Both the position numbers and the translations under genes were made by a program. From NCBI RefSeq assembly GCF_000721705.1, contig NZ_JOJL01000005.1, positions 62,001 through 126,000 on the forward strand: DNA of 64,000 nucleotides. Direction: 5' to 3'. Below the pieces are notes generated by a model. That model worked only from the letters and a program-made list of their open reading frames with translations, was not told the DNA's origin and did no database searches. This document shows, in pieces, positions 41,344 to 49,598 of the stretch; position 1 is the stretch's first letter; the number at the start of each line of letters is the position of its first letter. Source of the DNA: Actinoplanes subtropicus. Its GTDB lineage: Bacteria; Actinomycetota; Actinomycetes; Mycobacteriales; Micromonosporaceae.

Positions 41344-42759
41344 TCAGGCCAGGCAGCTACGAAGTCTGGACAGCCCCTCGTCGATGCGGCTCAGGTCGAT
41401 CATGCCGTAGCCGAGAACGACGCCCGGCGAATCGGCCGGCGCCGTGGCGATCTGCGGGAAGCTCGCCACACCGACCCCGGCCGCCCGGGCCCGGGCGAGC
41501 GCGTCGGTGGCGTTGCCCTTGCGCGCCATTGCGCTCAGGTGCAGGCCGGCCGCGGACGGCACGGCCTCGAGATGCGCCGACAGCGGGCCGGACAGCGCCG
41601 CGCTGATGCGGTCGTGCCGCTTCCGGTACACCCGGCGGGCCCGCCGTAGGTGCCGCGCGAACATGCCCTGGTCCACGAATTCGGCCATCGCCGCCTGGAT
41701 GGGCAGGCTGGTGTGCCAGTCGGTGACGAACTTGGCGGCGTGCAGCGCGTGCCGCAGCGACGGTGGATGAAGGAGAAAACCGAGACGGAGCGTCGGCAGC
41801 AGCACCTTGGAGAACGATCCGACGTAGAGCACCCGGCCGCCGGGGTCGAGGCTGTGCAGTGGCTCCAGCTGTTGTTCGGTGTATCTGAACTCGCTGTCGT
41901 AGTCGTCCTCGACGATCGCGGCGTCGTTTCGTCGCGCCCACGCGAGCAACTCCATGCGGCGTCGCGGGGACAGCACCACGCCGGTCGGGTACTGGTGGGA
42001 GGGCGTCACGTAGACCAGCCGCGCGTGCGCGGGCAGCGCGTCGACGATCAGGCCCTGCTCGTCGACCGGTACACCGGTCACCCGGATGCCTTGCGACTCC
42101 CAGACGAGTCTCGGCGGGGCATAGCCCGGTTCCTCGACCGCCGCCGTGTCGCCGGGCTCCAGCAGGACCCGCCCGATCAGGTCGAGCGCCTGCTGCACGC
42201 CGCAGGTGACCAGCACATCCTGCGGATGCGTCTCGATGGTCCGGGCCGTACGCAGGTGGCGAGCGATGACCGTACGCAGCGGGAAGTGCCCGGCCGGCTC
42301 GATCGGCATTCCGGTGCCCAGCGCCGAGGGCCGGAACTGGCCGGCCAGCAGCCGGCGCCAGAGCGCGTGCGGGAACATCCGTGCGTCGGGCGCCCCGACC
42401 CGGAAGTCGAACTCCGGCGCGTCACCGAACCCGGACGGCACCGGCATGGCCGGCCACACGCCGCGCGGTGTGAGCACGCCGGACGGCGGCTGCGGCACTG
42501 CCGGCGCCGCCAGCGGCAGGGCGCTGACAAAGGTCCCGGCGCCGGGTCGCCCGGTCAGATAGCCCTCGGCGATCAACCGCTCATAGGCGGCCGTCACCGT
42601 GTTGCGCGAGACCCTGAGGAGCTCGGACAGTTCCCGGCTGGACGGCAGCACCTCGTCCCGGCGCAACCGCCCGTCGAGCACGGCATCGCGGAGCTGCCGG
42701 TAGATCTGATCCGCCAGCCCTCGGCTCCGGTCGAGGCGCACGGCTACGTCCACGTACAA
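41344..42759 (-). CDS. MocR-type GntR/aminotransferase transcriptional regulator
   Basis: A 471-residue fusion. An N-terminal GntR winged helix (QIYRQLRDAVLDGRLRRDEVLPSSRELSELLRVSRNTVTAAYERLI) is joined to a PLP-binding aminotransferase fold I domain. The PLP lysine lies in VLYVGSFSKVLLPTLRLGFL. Other conserved segments are ATCGVQQALDLIGRVLLEPGD-like VTCGVQQALDLIG and VEDDYDSEFRY. MocR proteins sense PLP or an amino acid and control genes such as pdx or gab; no such target is adjacent. It is divergent from the secreted lectin, with 107 bases between starts. Confidence 0.93.
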   Translation of the reverse strand: MYVDVAVRLDRSRGLADQIYRQLRDAVLDGRLRRDEVLPSSRELSELLRVSRNTVTAAYERLIAEGYLTGRPGAGTFVSALPLAAPAVPQPPSGVLTPRGVWPAMPVPSGFGDAPEFDFRVGAPDARMFPHALWRRLLAGQFRPSALGTGMPIEPAGHFPLRTVIARHLRTARTIETHPQDVLVTCGVQQALDLIGRVLLEPGDTAAVEEPGYAPPRLVWESQGIRVTGVPVDEQGLIVDALPAHARLVYVTPSHQYPTGVVLSPRRRMELLAWARRNDAAIVEDDYDSEFRYTEQQLEPLHSLDPGGRVLYVGSFSKVLLPTLRLGFLLHPPSLRHALHAAKFVTDWHTSLPIQAAMAEFVDQGMFARHLRRARRVYRKRHDRISAALSGPLSAHLEAVPSAAGLHLSAMARKGNATDALARARAAGVGVASFPQIATAPADSPGVVLGYGMIDLSRIDEGLSRLRSCLA

Positions 42760-42866
42760 AGATCCTAAGTGGACCGGTCAAACCGGCCGCGAATTGGCCC
42801 TGGGCGATGGTCCTCGGGACTTCTACGGTGATCTGCGAGGGAAGACCATCTCTGATCGGGGGAAGA

Positions 42867-43484
42867 ATGTCCCGTGTCATCCGCAGCCGCATGGTCAGGT
42901 TGCTGGCCGTCGTCCTCGCGCTCACCGGGCTCGCCGTGGTCCCGGCCACGGCGGCGCAGGCGGCCTCCAGCTGTAGCAGCTACGGCTCGTACTGGAACCG
43001 CGGTCCCTACTTCTACGCGGGTCTCTCCGCCAGCACCGACCAGCGCCGGACGGTGGTGCTCGACCAGGCATCCCCCTACCAGACCGTCGCACCCGGCTAC
43101 GTCCACATGTGGCACTCCAACGGGCCGACGCAGAACCAGCTGTGGTGCCTCGGCCGCCACACGAACAACGACGGCTCGTACTCGTACCAGGTGCGCAACC
43201 TCCAGACCGGACTGTGCCTGGACGTGCAGGACGACAACCAGTACGCCGGCGACCCGGTGTGGCTGTGGACGTGCAAGTCGCTGTCCGACTCCACGGTCTG
43301 GAGCCAGATGTGGGGAATCCGGAGCGACGGCACCGCCGGTACGCCGGACGGCACCAAGACGGTCTACTACTTCCGCACCTACAGCGACGCCTACTGCCTC
43401 GACGTGAAGGACAAGGGGACCGCCGACGGCACCGCCCTGCAGATCTGGACCTGCTCGTACGCGGGCAACCAGCTGTTCTACTGA
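42867..43484 (+). CDS. Secreted ricin-type beta-trefoil lectin-domain protein
   Basis: A 205-residue exported protein. The signal peptide (MSRVIRSRMVRLLAVVLALT..., cleavage near AQAAS) is followed by a single ricin-like domain. QxW-type repeats are visible as NQLWCL, then YQVRNLQTGLCLDVQDDNQYAGDPVWLWTC, and finally YCLDVKDKGTADGTALQIWTC with NQLFY at the end. The domain binds carbohydrate, and no catalytic domain is attached. ATG 42867 is chosen because GGGGGAAGA lies just upstream and the signal peptide starts there. It stands alone, divergent from a MocR regulator. Confidence 0.9.
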   Translation: MSRVIRSRMVRLLAVVLALTGLAVVPATAAQAASSCSSYGSYWNRGPYFYAGLSASTDQRRTVVLDQASPYQTVAPGYVHMWHSNGPTQNQLWCLGRHTNNDGSYSYQVRNLQTGLCLDVQDDNQYAGDPVWLWTCKSLSDSTVWSQMWGIRSDGTAGTPDGTKTVYYFRTYSDAYCLDVKDKGTADGTALQIWTCSYAGNQLFY

Positions 43485-43575
43485 CCGCCGCCGCCGTGCA
43501 CGCCGTCCGCCCCACCTACGCTGCCGACGCGCTAATTCGGTGGCGGGGCGGCGGCCGTGCGGGCAGGCTCTCCCC

Positions 43576-44307
43576 GTGACGAGCAGCGACCTGTGGGACG
43601 AGGAGACCGCCGAGAGCTTCGACGACCCCTCGGCCGACAAATTCCGGCCCGAGGTGCTGACGCCGACCGTCGACTTCCTGGCCCGCCTCGCCGGCGACGG
43701 GCCCGCGCTGGAGTTCGCCGCCGGCACCGGGCGCGTCGCCGTCCCGCTGGCCGGGCGCGGGATTGCGGTGTCCGGCATCGAGTATTCGCCGCACATGGCC
43801 GCCCGCCTCCGCGCGAAGGCCCCCGGCATCCCGGTGACCGTCGGCGACATGGCGACCACCGCCGTCCCCGGTTCGTACACCCTGGTCTATCTGGTGTGGA
43901 ACAGCATCGGGAACCTGTGCACCCAGGAGGAGCAGATCGCCTGCTTCGCGAACGCGGCCGGTCACCTCTCCCCCGGCGGCCGCTTCGTGATCGAGCTGTG
44001 GGTTCCGGGCATCCGCCGCATGCCGCCCGGCCAGGCCGCCGTCCCGTTCACGATCGGCGACGAGCAGGCCGGCTTCGACACCTACGACCTGGTCACCCAG
44101 CGTGGCACGTCCCACCACTACCGGCGCTTCCCCGACGGCCGCGTCACCTACGGCTACAGCAACTTCCGCTACCTCTGGCCCGCCGAGTGCGACCTGATGG
44201 CCCGCCTCGCCGGCCTCACCCTCGAGCAGCGCCTGGCCGACTGGGACGGCTCCCCGTTCACCGCCGACAGCGAAAGCCACATCTCCGTCTGGCGAAAACC
44301 GATCTGA
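43576..44307 (+). CDS. Class I SAM-dependent methyltransferase
   Basis: A 243-residue methyltransferase. SAM-binding motif I is ALEFAAGTGRVAVPLAGRG, with SGIEYSPHMAARLRAKAP as motif II. The motif IV region has LVYLVWNSIGNLCTQEEQI, and GGRFVIELWVPG follows. Such proteins methylate small molecules or peptides; the acceptor is unknown. It starts at GTG 43576. It reads in the same direction as the unknown protein and the lanthipeptide synthetase downstream, 135 bases apart, so it could be a tailoring enzyme for that pathway or be unrelated. Confidence 0.88.
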   Translation: MTSSDLWDEETAESFDDPSADKFRPEVLTPTVDFLARLAGDGPALEFAAGTGRVAVPLAGRGIAVSGIEYSPHMAARLRAKAPGIPVTVGDMATTAVPGSYTLVYLVWNSIGNLCTQEEQIACFANAAGHLSPGGRFVIELWVPGIRRMPPGQAAVPFTIGDEQAGFDTYDLVTQRGTSHHYRRFPDGRVTYGYSNFRYLWPAECDLMARLAGLTLEQRLADWDGSPFTADSESHISVWRKPI

Positions 44308-44442
44308 CGTACGCGTGGGCCAGGTCCCCGAATCGGCGCACGGGCGCCGTCGCCGGTCACCCTCCGCGCGCGGCCGCCGGGCTGTCCCGCGTGGCACCGT
44401 TCCGGGGCCCCTGGCGGCGGCCGGGCGGGTGACAATGAGGCC

Positions 44443-45114
44443 ATGTGGACCAGTCACCGAGGGGGCTCCGATCGCGAACGGCCGACCCGCGAGCAGATCG
44501 AGCGGTGGCGCCGGCGCACCCAGGCGCCCGAGAACGAGATACCGGCCGGCGTCGGCTTCGCCGCGGTGCTCGGCCGCACCGAGGAGGCGGCGGTCGGCAT
44601 CACCCAGGTCGAGGCGTTCTCGGCCGGGTTCCGCCTGACGCTGGCGATCCGGATCCGCCGGCCGCTTGCCAAGACCGCGCACGGTGGCCTGTTCACGCTG
44701 GTCAGCGCGCACGGCCGGCACGGCGCCGAGGTCCCGCTCGAGGATCGCCTGCTGCTCGGCGTCGAGTATGCGAACGGCGAGCGCGCCTCGACCCTGGAGG
44801 ACATGCGGTTCCCGGGCGACGACATGGACGACGACGAGCGGCTGGGCCTCTTCCAGGCGGGCGGCGGCGGTGACGACCTGACCGTGGACCAGACCTATTG
44901 GGTGACCCCGCTCCCGCCGGACGGCCCGGTCACGTTCGTGCTGTCCTGGCCCGGCTTCGGCATGCCGGAGTCACGCACCGAGGTCGACGGCGCCCTGATC
45001 CGGGCGGCCGGCGCCCGCAGCGTCCGGCTCTGGCCGGAACGGCCCGGCTACGAGCCGCCCGAGCCGCCGCCCACGCCCCGCCCGTCGTCGGGTTGGTTCT
45101 CCTATCCCGACTGA
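44443..45114 (+). CDS. Protein of unknown function upstream of the lanthipeptide synthetase
   Basis: A 223-residue protein that I do not recognise. It has no signal peptide or membrane segment. The N-terminal helix is charged (REQIERWRRRTQAPENEIP). A beta-rich middle contains repeated strand-like segments (FRLTLAIRIRRPL, LLLGVEYANGER) and a late WVTPLPPDGPVTFVLSWPGFG. The C-terminus is Pro-rich and ends SSGWFSYPD. ATG 44443 gives MWTSHRGGSD. It lies 66 bases upstream of the synthetase on the same strand. It may be part of that operon or simply a neighbour; nothing in the sequence decides this. Confidence 0.7.
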   Translation: MWTSHRGGSDRERPTREQIERWRRRTQAPENEIPAGVGFAAVLGRTEEAAVGITQVEAFSAGFRLTLAIRIRRPLAKTAHGGLFTLVSAHGRHGAEVPLEDRLLLGVEYANGERASTLEDMRFPGDDMDDDERLGLFQAGGGGDDLTVDQTYWVTPLPPDGPVTFVLSWPGFGMPESRTEVDGALIRAAGARSVRLWPERPGYEPPEPPPTPRPSSGWFSYPD

Positions 45115-45180
45115 GGTGTAACTCCGCTCGTATTCCTGGTGGGGCCGCCAACGGGCGCGCCTCGCGAGCGGAGGCCGGGA

Positions 45181-47799
45181 ATGGACAAGCGGTACTTCGA
45201 GTACTGCCGCACGGACCGCTGTTTCTACGACGCCCCGGCCGAGCCGTCGGCCGGCGAGGGCTTCGCCGTCGCGAGGCGCGCGCTGCCGCCGGGCTGGCGG
45301 AGCCGCGTGGCCGACGGCTGGCTCAGCTACGCCCCGGACGGGGTGACCCTGCCGGCGCAGGGTTGGAAGATCCACGCCTCGGCCACCATGGACAACGCGG
45401 ACGAGGTCCTCGGCGTGCTGTGGGACTACTGCGTGCCGCGGCGGATCGCCTTCAAGCACCTGACCGGGCCGCGGGCGCAGCTCGCGAACAACTCGAAGTA
45501 CGCCAGCCGCGGCTCCAGCGCCAAGCTGGCGACCGTCTACCCGGCCGACGAGCGGCGGTTCGCGCGGATCCTCGCCGAGCTCGGGCCGCTGCTGGACGGC
45601 CAGCCGGGCGCGTACATCCTCAGCGACCTGCGATGGGGCGACGGCCCGCTGCACGTGCGCTACGGCGGCTTCGCCAAGCGGTACGCGACCTTCGACCGCG
45701 GCGAGCCCGAGCCGGCCATCGAGGACGCCGGCGGGCGGCTGGTCCCCGACCGGCGCGAGCCGGCGTTCCGGACGCCGCCCTGGGTCACCCTGCCGGCCTG
45801 CCTGGCTCCGCACCTGGCCGCCCGCAACGCGGTCACCGTGGCGGACCTGCCGTACCGGATCGACCGGGCGCTGCACTTCTCCAACGGCGGCGGCGTCTAC
45901 CTCGGCACGCACGTACAGGACGGCACTCAGGTCGTGTTGAAGGAGGCCCGGCCGCACGCGGGGCTCGACATGGCGGGCGCCGACGCGGTCAGCCGGCTGC
46001 GGCGCGAGCGGACCATCCTGACCCACCTGGACGGCCTCGACTTCGTGCCGCGGGTGCTCGACCATTTCCTGGTCGGCGAGCACCATTTCCTGGTTCAGGA
46101 GTGGATGGGCGCGCAGACGCTGAACAAGGAGCGTTCCCAGCGGATCCCGCTCTACGGCCCGGCCGCCGGCGAGGCCGCGCTGCGGGACTACGTGGACTGG
46201 GCGGTCGCCGTGATCGACCGGGTCGAGCGCAACCTGGCGGCGCTGTGGGAGCGCGGGGTCGTCTTCGGCGACCTGCACATGCACAACATCCTGATCGGTG
46301 CGGACGGCCGCCTTCCGATGATCGATTTCGAGGTGGCGGCCTTCCGCGGCGAGGACCACCGCCCGGCCCTGGGCAACCCCGCCTTCCTCGCGCCCGCCGA
46401 CCGGCGCGGCGTCGAGGTGGACCGCTATTCGCTGGCCTGCCTGCGGTTCGCCATGTTCCTGCCGATGACCACGCTGTTCGCGCTGGACCCGGGCAAGGTA
46501 CACCGGCTCGCCGCGGAGATCCCGCGGCTGTTCCCGACGCCCGCCGGCTACTTCGACGAGGCGGTCGCGACCGTCTCCGGCGGTGCGCCGCCGCCCCGCC
46601 GGACCTTCGACACCGGGACGTTCTGGGGCCGGCCGGACCCGGCGGCGCCGGCCGCCGACCCGTGGGCGGCCACCCGGTCGTCGATGGTGGCGGCCATCCT
46701 CGCCAGCGCGACGCCGGAGCGGGACGACCGGCTGTTCCCGGGCGACATCGCGCAGTTCGACGAGGGCGGCGGGCTCAACCTGGCGTCCGGCGCGGCGGGC
46801 GTGCTGTACGCGCTCTCGGTCGCCGGGGCCGGCCGCTTCCCCGGCCACGAGCGCTGGCTGCTCGACCACCTCCGGCGGCCCGGCCCCGGCGGCCGGATCG
46901 GCTTCTACGACGGCCTGCACGGCGTGGCGTACGCGCTGGAACACCTCGGCCACCGGACCGAGGCACTGGACCTGCTCGACCGCTGCCAGCGGGCGCCCTG
47001 GCGGCGGCTCGGCCCGGGCCTGTCCGGCGGCCTCGCCGGCATCGGCCTGAACCTGCGGCACTTCGCGACCGTCACCGGGGACGCCGGGCTACGGGACGCG
47101 GCGGCGGAGGTGGCGGCCACCGTCGCGGCGCGGCTGGGACCGGTCGACGCCGTCGCCACCACGAGCGGCGGGAAGCATCCGCACGCCGGCCTCCTGCACG
47201 GCTCCGCCGGGCCGGCGCTGCTGTTCATCCGCATGTTCGAGGCGACCGGGGACGGCGGCTACCTCGACCTCGCGGCCACCGCGCTCGACCAGGACCTGCG
47301 CCGCTGCGTCCGGCACGCCAACGGCTCGTTGCAGGTCGACGAGGGCTGGCGGCTCATGCCGTACCTGGGCACCGGCAGCGCCGGCATCGGGGCGGTCCTG
47401 CAGGAGTTCCTCCGGCACCGGCGCGCGGAACGGCATCTCGACGCGCTGGCCGCGATCACCCTCGCCGCCGGCGCCGGCTTCTACGGGCAGTCCGGCATCT
47501 TCACCGGCCGGGCCGGGATCCTCCTGTTCCACTGCGGACCGCGACCGCACCGGCCGGAGGCGGTGCCCGCGGTGATCGCCCGGCAGGTCCGCGCGCTCGG
47601 CCTGCACCGGATGGACTTCCACGGCCGGGTCGCCTTCCCCGGCGACCAGCTCTACCGGCTCTCGATGGACCTCGGCACGGGCACCGCCGGCGTGCTCGTC
47701 GCCCTGGCCCGCGCCGCCGGCCTGCCCGCCGCCGGCCTGCCCTTTCACAGGTACCGGGACGGGCCCGGTACGCCGTACCCCCCGGGAGGAGGTGATTGA
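45181..47799 (+). CDS. lanKC: Class III lanthipeptide synthetase (lyase-kinase-cyclase)
   Basis: An 872-residue trifunctional enzyme, typical LanKC length. The N-terminal phosphoSer/Thr lyase region (about 1-215) starts MDKRYFEYCRTDRCFYDAP. The kinase domain (about 225-490) has Lys 254 (VVLKEARP), catalytic GDLHMHN (Asp 364) and metal-binding DFE (Asp 382). The C-terminal LanC-like cyclase (about 510-870) has HGSAGPALL and YGQSGIFTGRAGILLF but none of the zinc-binding Cys-His motifs of class I, II and IV cyclases, which marks class III. It would phosphorylate and eliminate Ser/Thr in the precursor, then close lanthionine or labionin rings. ATG 45181 has GGAGG upstream. The precursor gene starts one base after its stop. 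Confidence 0.95.
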   Translation: MDKRYFEYCRTDRCFYDAPAEPSAGEGFAVARRALPPGWRSRVADGWLSYAPDGVTLPAQGWKIHASATMDNADEVLGVLWDYCVPRRIAFKHLTGPRAQLANNSKYASRGSSAKLATVYPADERRFARILAELGPLLDGQPGAYILSDLRWGDGPLHVRYGGFAKRYATFDRGEPEPAIEDAGGRLVPDRREPAFRTPPWVTLPACLAPHLAARNAVTVADLPYRIDRALHFSNGGGVYLGTHVQDGTQVVLKEARPHAGLDMAGADAVSRLRRERTILTHLDGLDFVPRVLDHFLVGEHHFLVQEWMGAQTLNKERSQRIPLYGPAAGEAALRDYVDWAVAVIDRVERNLAALWERGVVFGDLHMHNILIGADGRLPMIDFEVAAFRGEDHRPALGNPAFLAPADRRGVEVDRYSLACLRFAMFLPMTTLFALDPGKVHRLAAEIPRLFPTPAGYFDEAVATVSGGAPPPRRTFDTGTFWGRPDPAAPAADPWAATRSSMVAAILASATPERDDRLFPGDIAQFDEGGGLNLASGAAGVLYALSVAGAGRFPGHERWLLDHLRRPGPGGRIGFYDGLHGVAYALEHLGHRTEALDLLDRCQRAPWRRLGPGLSGGLAGIGLNLRHFATVTGDAGLRDAAAEVAATVAARLGPVDAVATTSGGKHPHAGLLHGSAGPALLFIRMFEATGDGGYLDLAATALDQDLRRCVRHANGSLQVDEGWRLMPYLGTGSAGIGAVLQEFLRHRRAERHLDALAAITLAAGAGFYGQSGIFTGRAGILLFHCGPRPHRPEAVPAVIARQVRALGLHRMDFHGRVAFPGDQLYRLSMDLGTGTAGVLVALARAAGLPAAGLPFHRYRDGPGTPYPPGGGD
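47787..47796 (+). promoter_or_regulatory. Near-ideal Shine-Dalgarno sequence for the precursor gene
   Basis: AGGAGGTGAT is fully complementary to the 3' end of 16S rRNA over ten bases and ends four bases before the precursor ATG. It lies inside the last codons of the synthetase gene. This would allow far stronger translation of the substrate peptide than of the enzyme from the same transcript. Confidence 0.85.
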
Positions 47800-47800
47800 C

Positions 47801-47917
47801 ATGGCACTGCTCGACTTGCAGGCGATGGAGGTGGACGCCGAGGACGAGGTGAAGTTGCAGACCTGCTCCAGCGTCGTCCCGGTCGACTGCACTTCGACGT
47901 TCAGCGTCTTCTGCTGA
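47801..47917 (+). CDS. lanA: Class III lanthipeptide precursor peptide
   Basis: A 38-residue peptide, below usual gene-calling lengths. The leader (residues 1-20) has the class III recognition motif LLDLQ at residues 3-7 and is acidic (EVDAEDE). The predicted core is TCSSVVPVDCTSTFSVFC. It contains S32-x2-S35-x2-C38, the canonical labionin-forming pattern, and T21-x2-S24-x5-C30, a possible second ring. Cys 22 is left over and could form a disulfide. This is close in layout to labyrinthopeptins, with two labionin-type units ending in Cys. The gene order enzyme-then-substrate is the reverse of the common one. It ends 10 bases before a strong terminator. Leader cleavage site and ring topology are inferred. 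Confidence 0.9.
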   Translation: MALLDLQAMEVDAEDEVKLQTCSSVVPVDCTSTFSVFC

Positions 47918-47927
47918 CCCCGGGAGG

Positions 47928-47966
47928 AGCCGGTCGATCCCCCGCCGCGGGGGGGATCGACCGGCT
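47928..47966. terminator. Strong terminator hairpin after the lanthipeptide operon
   Basis: A perfect 16-base stem (AGCCGGTCGATCCCCC and its exact complement) around a 7-base loop. It lies between the precursor stop and the end of a convergent secreted-protein gene, so it probably ends transcription from both sides. No T-tract follows, as is usual in actinobacteria. Confidence 0.9.
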
Positions 47967-47981
47967 GCCGCCGGCGCTCCG

Positions 47982-48383
47982 TCAGAACTGGCCCAGGTCC
48001 ACGGTGATCGTGGATCCGGTGTGCCAGCCGGTGATCAGTTTGGGGCTGTGGTGCGCGGTGTCGGTCCAGGTGAAGGTGTGCCGCCAACCGCCGATCTTGA
48101 CATTGAAGTAGGCCAGCCTGTTCTTCCGGTTGTTCCAGAGGTAGACGGCCACGCTGCCCTGCCACTTCCCGTTGACCTTGCGCCAGCAGCGGTCGTACTT
48201 GGCGCCGGCGCTGTTGTTGCCGAACCAGTTGATCCGCACGTAGTGCCAGCCGTCGCAGGTCACGCTCGATGCCGCCGCGGCCGGGCGCACGGCCGCCGAC
48301 GCCGCGGCGGGCGGTGAAGTCAGGCCGGCGGCGGCCAGGACGGTGGCCGCTGCGGTCAGGGCGATGCGCCCTCGAAAGTTCAT
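47982..48383 (-). CDS. Small secreted protein of unknown function
   Basis: A 133-residue exported protein. The signal peptide (MNFRGRIALTAAATVLAAAG..., cleavage near ASA) leads to a Trp/Tyr/Asn-rich mature domain of about 90 residues (WHYVRINWFGNNSAGAKYDR, then WNNRKNRLAYFNVKIGGWRH). It has two Cys, probably one disulfide, and looks like a small beta-sheet extracellular domain. ATG 48383 is chosen for the signal peptide and the GGGGGAGA site just before it. I do not recognise the family. It is convergent with the lanthipeptide operon and shares its terminator. Confidence 0.8.
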   Translation of the reverse strand: MNFRGRIALTAAATVLAAAGLTSPPAAASAAVRPAAAASSVTCDGWHYVRINWFGNNSAGAKYDRCWRKVNGKWQGSVAVYLWNNRKNRLAYFNVKIGGWRHTFTWTDTAHHSPKLITGWHTGSTITVDLGQF

Positions 48384-48497
48384 GGTCTCCCCCTCGTTTC
48401 CCGCGTCGCGTGCGGGTGAGGCAAGGATGGCGTCAGCGGCCCGGACAGTCGTCCCGCCGGTGGTGGACATCCGGGGTAAACCTGCGGCGTACGACGG

Positions 48498-49598
48498 TCA
48501 GCCGGGTCCGGGGAGGTGGAGGAGGGCCGCGAGGGCGTCGCGGTGGCGGGCCGGGGTGCCGAAGGCGATCGCGTCGCTCTTGGCGCGTTTCAGGTAGAGG
48601 TGGGCCGGGTGCTCCCAGGTGAAGCCGATGCCGCCGTGCAGCTGTACGCAGTCCTGGGCGGCGCGGACCGCCACGTCGGCGCAGTGGGCCTGGGCCAGGT
48701 GGGCGGCGACGGGCGTGTCCGGGTCGCCGGTGGTGAGGCAGCCGGCGGCGTGGCGGGCCACCGCGCGGGCCTGGGTGATCTGCACCCACAGCTGGGCGAG
48801 GCGGTGCTTGACCGCCTGGAACGAGCCGATCGGGCGGCCGAACTGGTGCCGCTGCTTGACGTAGGCGACGGTCGTCTCCAGGCACCGGTCGGCGATGCCG
48901 AGTTGCTCGGCGGCCAGCAGCACGGCGCCGGCGGTGCGCGCGGCCGTCCACGCCCGGCCGGCCGGTGCTCCGGTGGCGAGGCGGACGGCCGGCGCGGCGT
49001 CGAACGAGATGTCGGCGAGCGGCCGGGTCTGGTCGAGCGAGGTGACCGCGGTGATCCGGGCGTCCGCGGCGGCGACCTGCCACAGGCTGCCGCCGGCCGG
49101 GACGATCAGGACGTCGGCGGGCAGGGCGTCGAGCACGCTCGTCACGGTGCCGGTGAGCGTGTCGCCGTCGGCCCGCACCGTAGGGGAGAGCGCACCGGCC
49201 GGAGGCGCGGCACCGAGTGGTGTGGACAGCGGGACGGCGAGCGTGGCGACCAGGTCGCCGTCGCTCAGCCGGCGCAGTAGTTCGGTGTCGTCGCAGGCGA
49301 GCAGCGCCGCAACGGCCTGGGCGCAGCCGAGATACGGGACCGGCGCGACGGACCGGCCCAGCTCCTCGGCGACCACCGCCGCCTCGCGCCAACCGGCGCC
49401 GGCGCCGCCGCGGCCGGCCGGCACGGGCAGCCCGGCGCAGCCGATCTCGGCGGCCAGCGTGTGCCACAGACCGGCGTCGTACGGCTCGCCGCCGTCGATC
49501 CGGGCCAGCACCGCCTGCCACGGGCTGCGGCCGGTGAGCACCTTGCGTACGGTCGCCCGGAGGTCTTCCTCGGTCTCGGTGTAGAGCAGGGCGGTCAC
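48498..49598 (-). CDS. Acyl-CoA dehydrogenase, beta-type partner subunit
   Basis: A 366-residue FadE-like protein. The N-terminal helical domain is loosely conserved (TEEDLRATVRKVLTGRSPW). The C-terminal part has the flavin-binding RHQFGRPIGSFQAVKHRLAQLWVQ and VQLHGGIGFTWEHPAHLYLKRAKSD. Its GTG 49598 overlaps the stop of the upstream dehydrogenase by four bases. Coupled unequal pairs of this kind form alpha2-beta2 acyl-CoA dehydrogenases in actinobacteria, often for steroid side chains or long acyl groups. It closes the fatty-acid operon starting at 52249. Confidence 0.9.
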   Translation of the reverse strand: MTALLYTETEEDLRATVRKVLTGRSPWQAVLARIDGGEPYDAGLWHTLAAEIGCAGLPVPAGRGGAGAGWREAAVVAEELGRSVAPVPYLGCAQAVAALLACDDTELLRRLSDGDLVATLAVPLSTPLGAAPPAGALSPTVRADGDTLTGTVTSVLDALPADVLIVPAGGSLWQVAAADARITAVTSLDQTRPLADISFDAAPAVRLATGAPAGRAWTAARTAGAVLLAAEQLGIADRCLETTVAYVKQRHQFGRPIGSFQAVKHRLAQLWVQITQARAVARHAAGCLTTGDPDTPVAAHLAQAHCADVAVRAAQDCVQLHGGIGFTWEHPAHLYLKRAKSDAIAFGTPARHRDALAALLHLPGPG

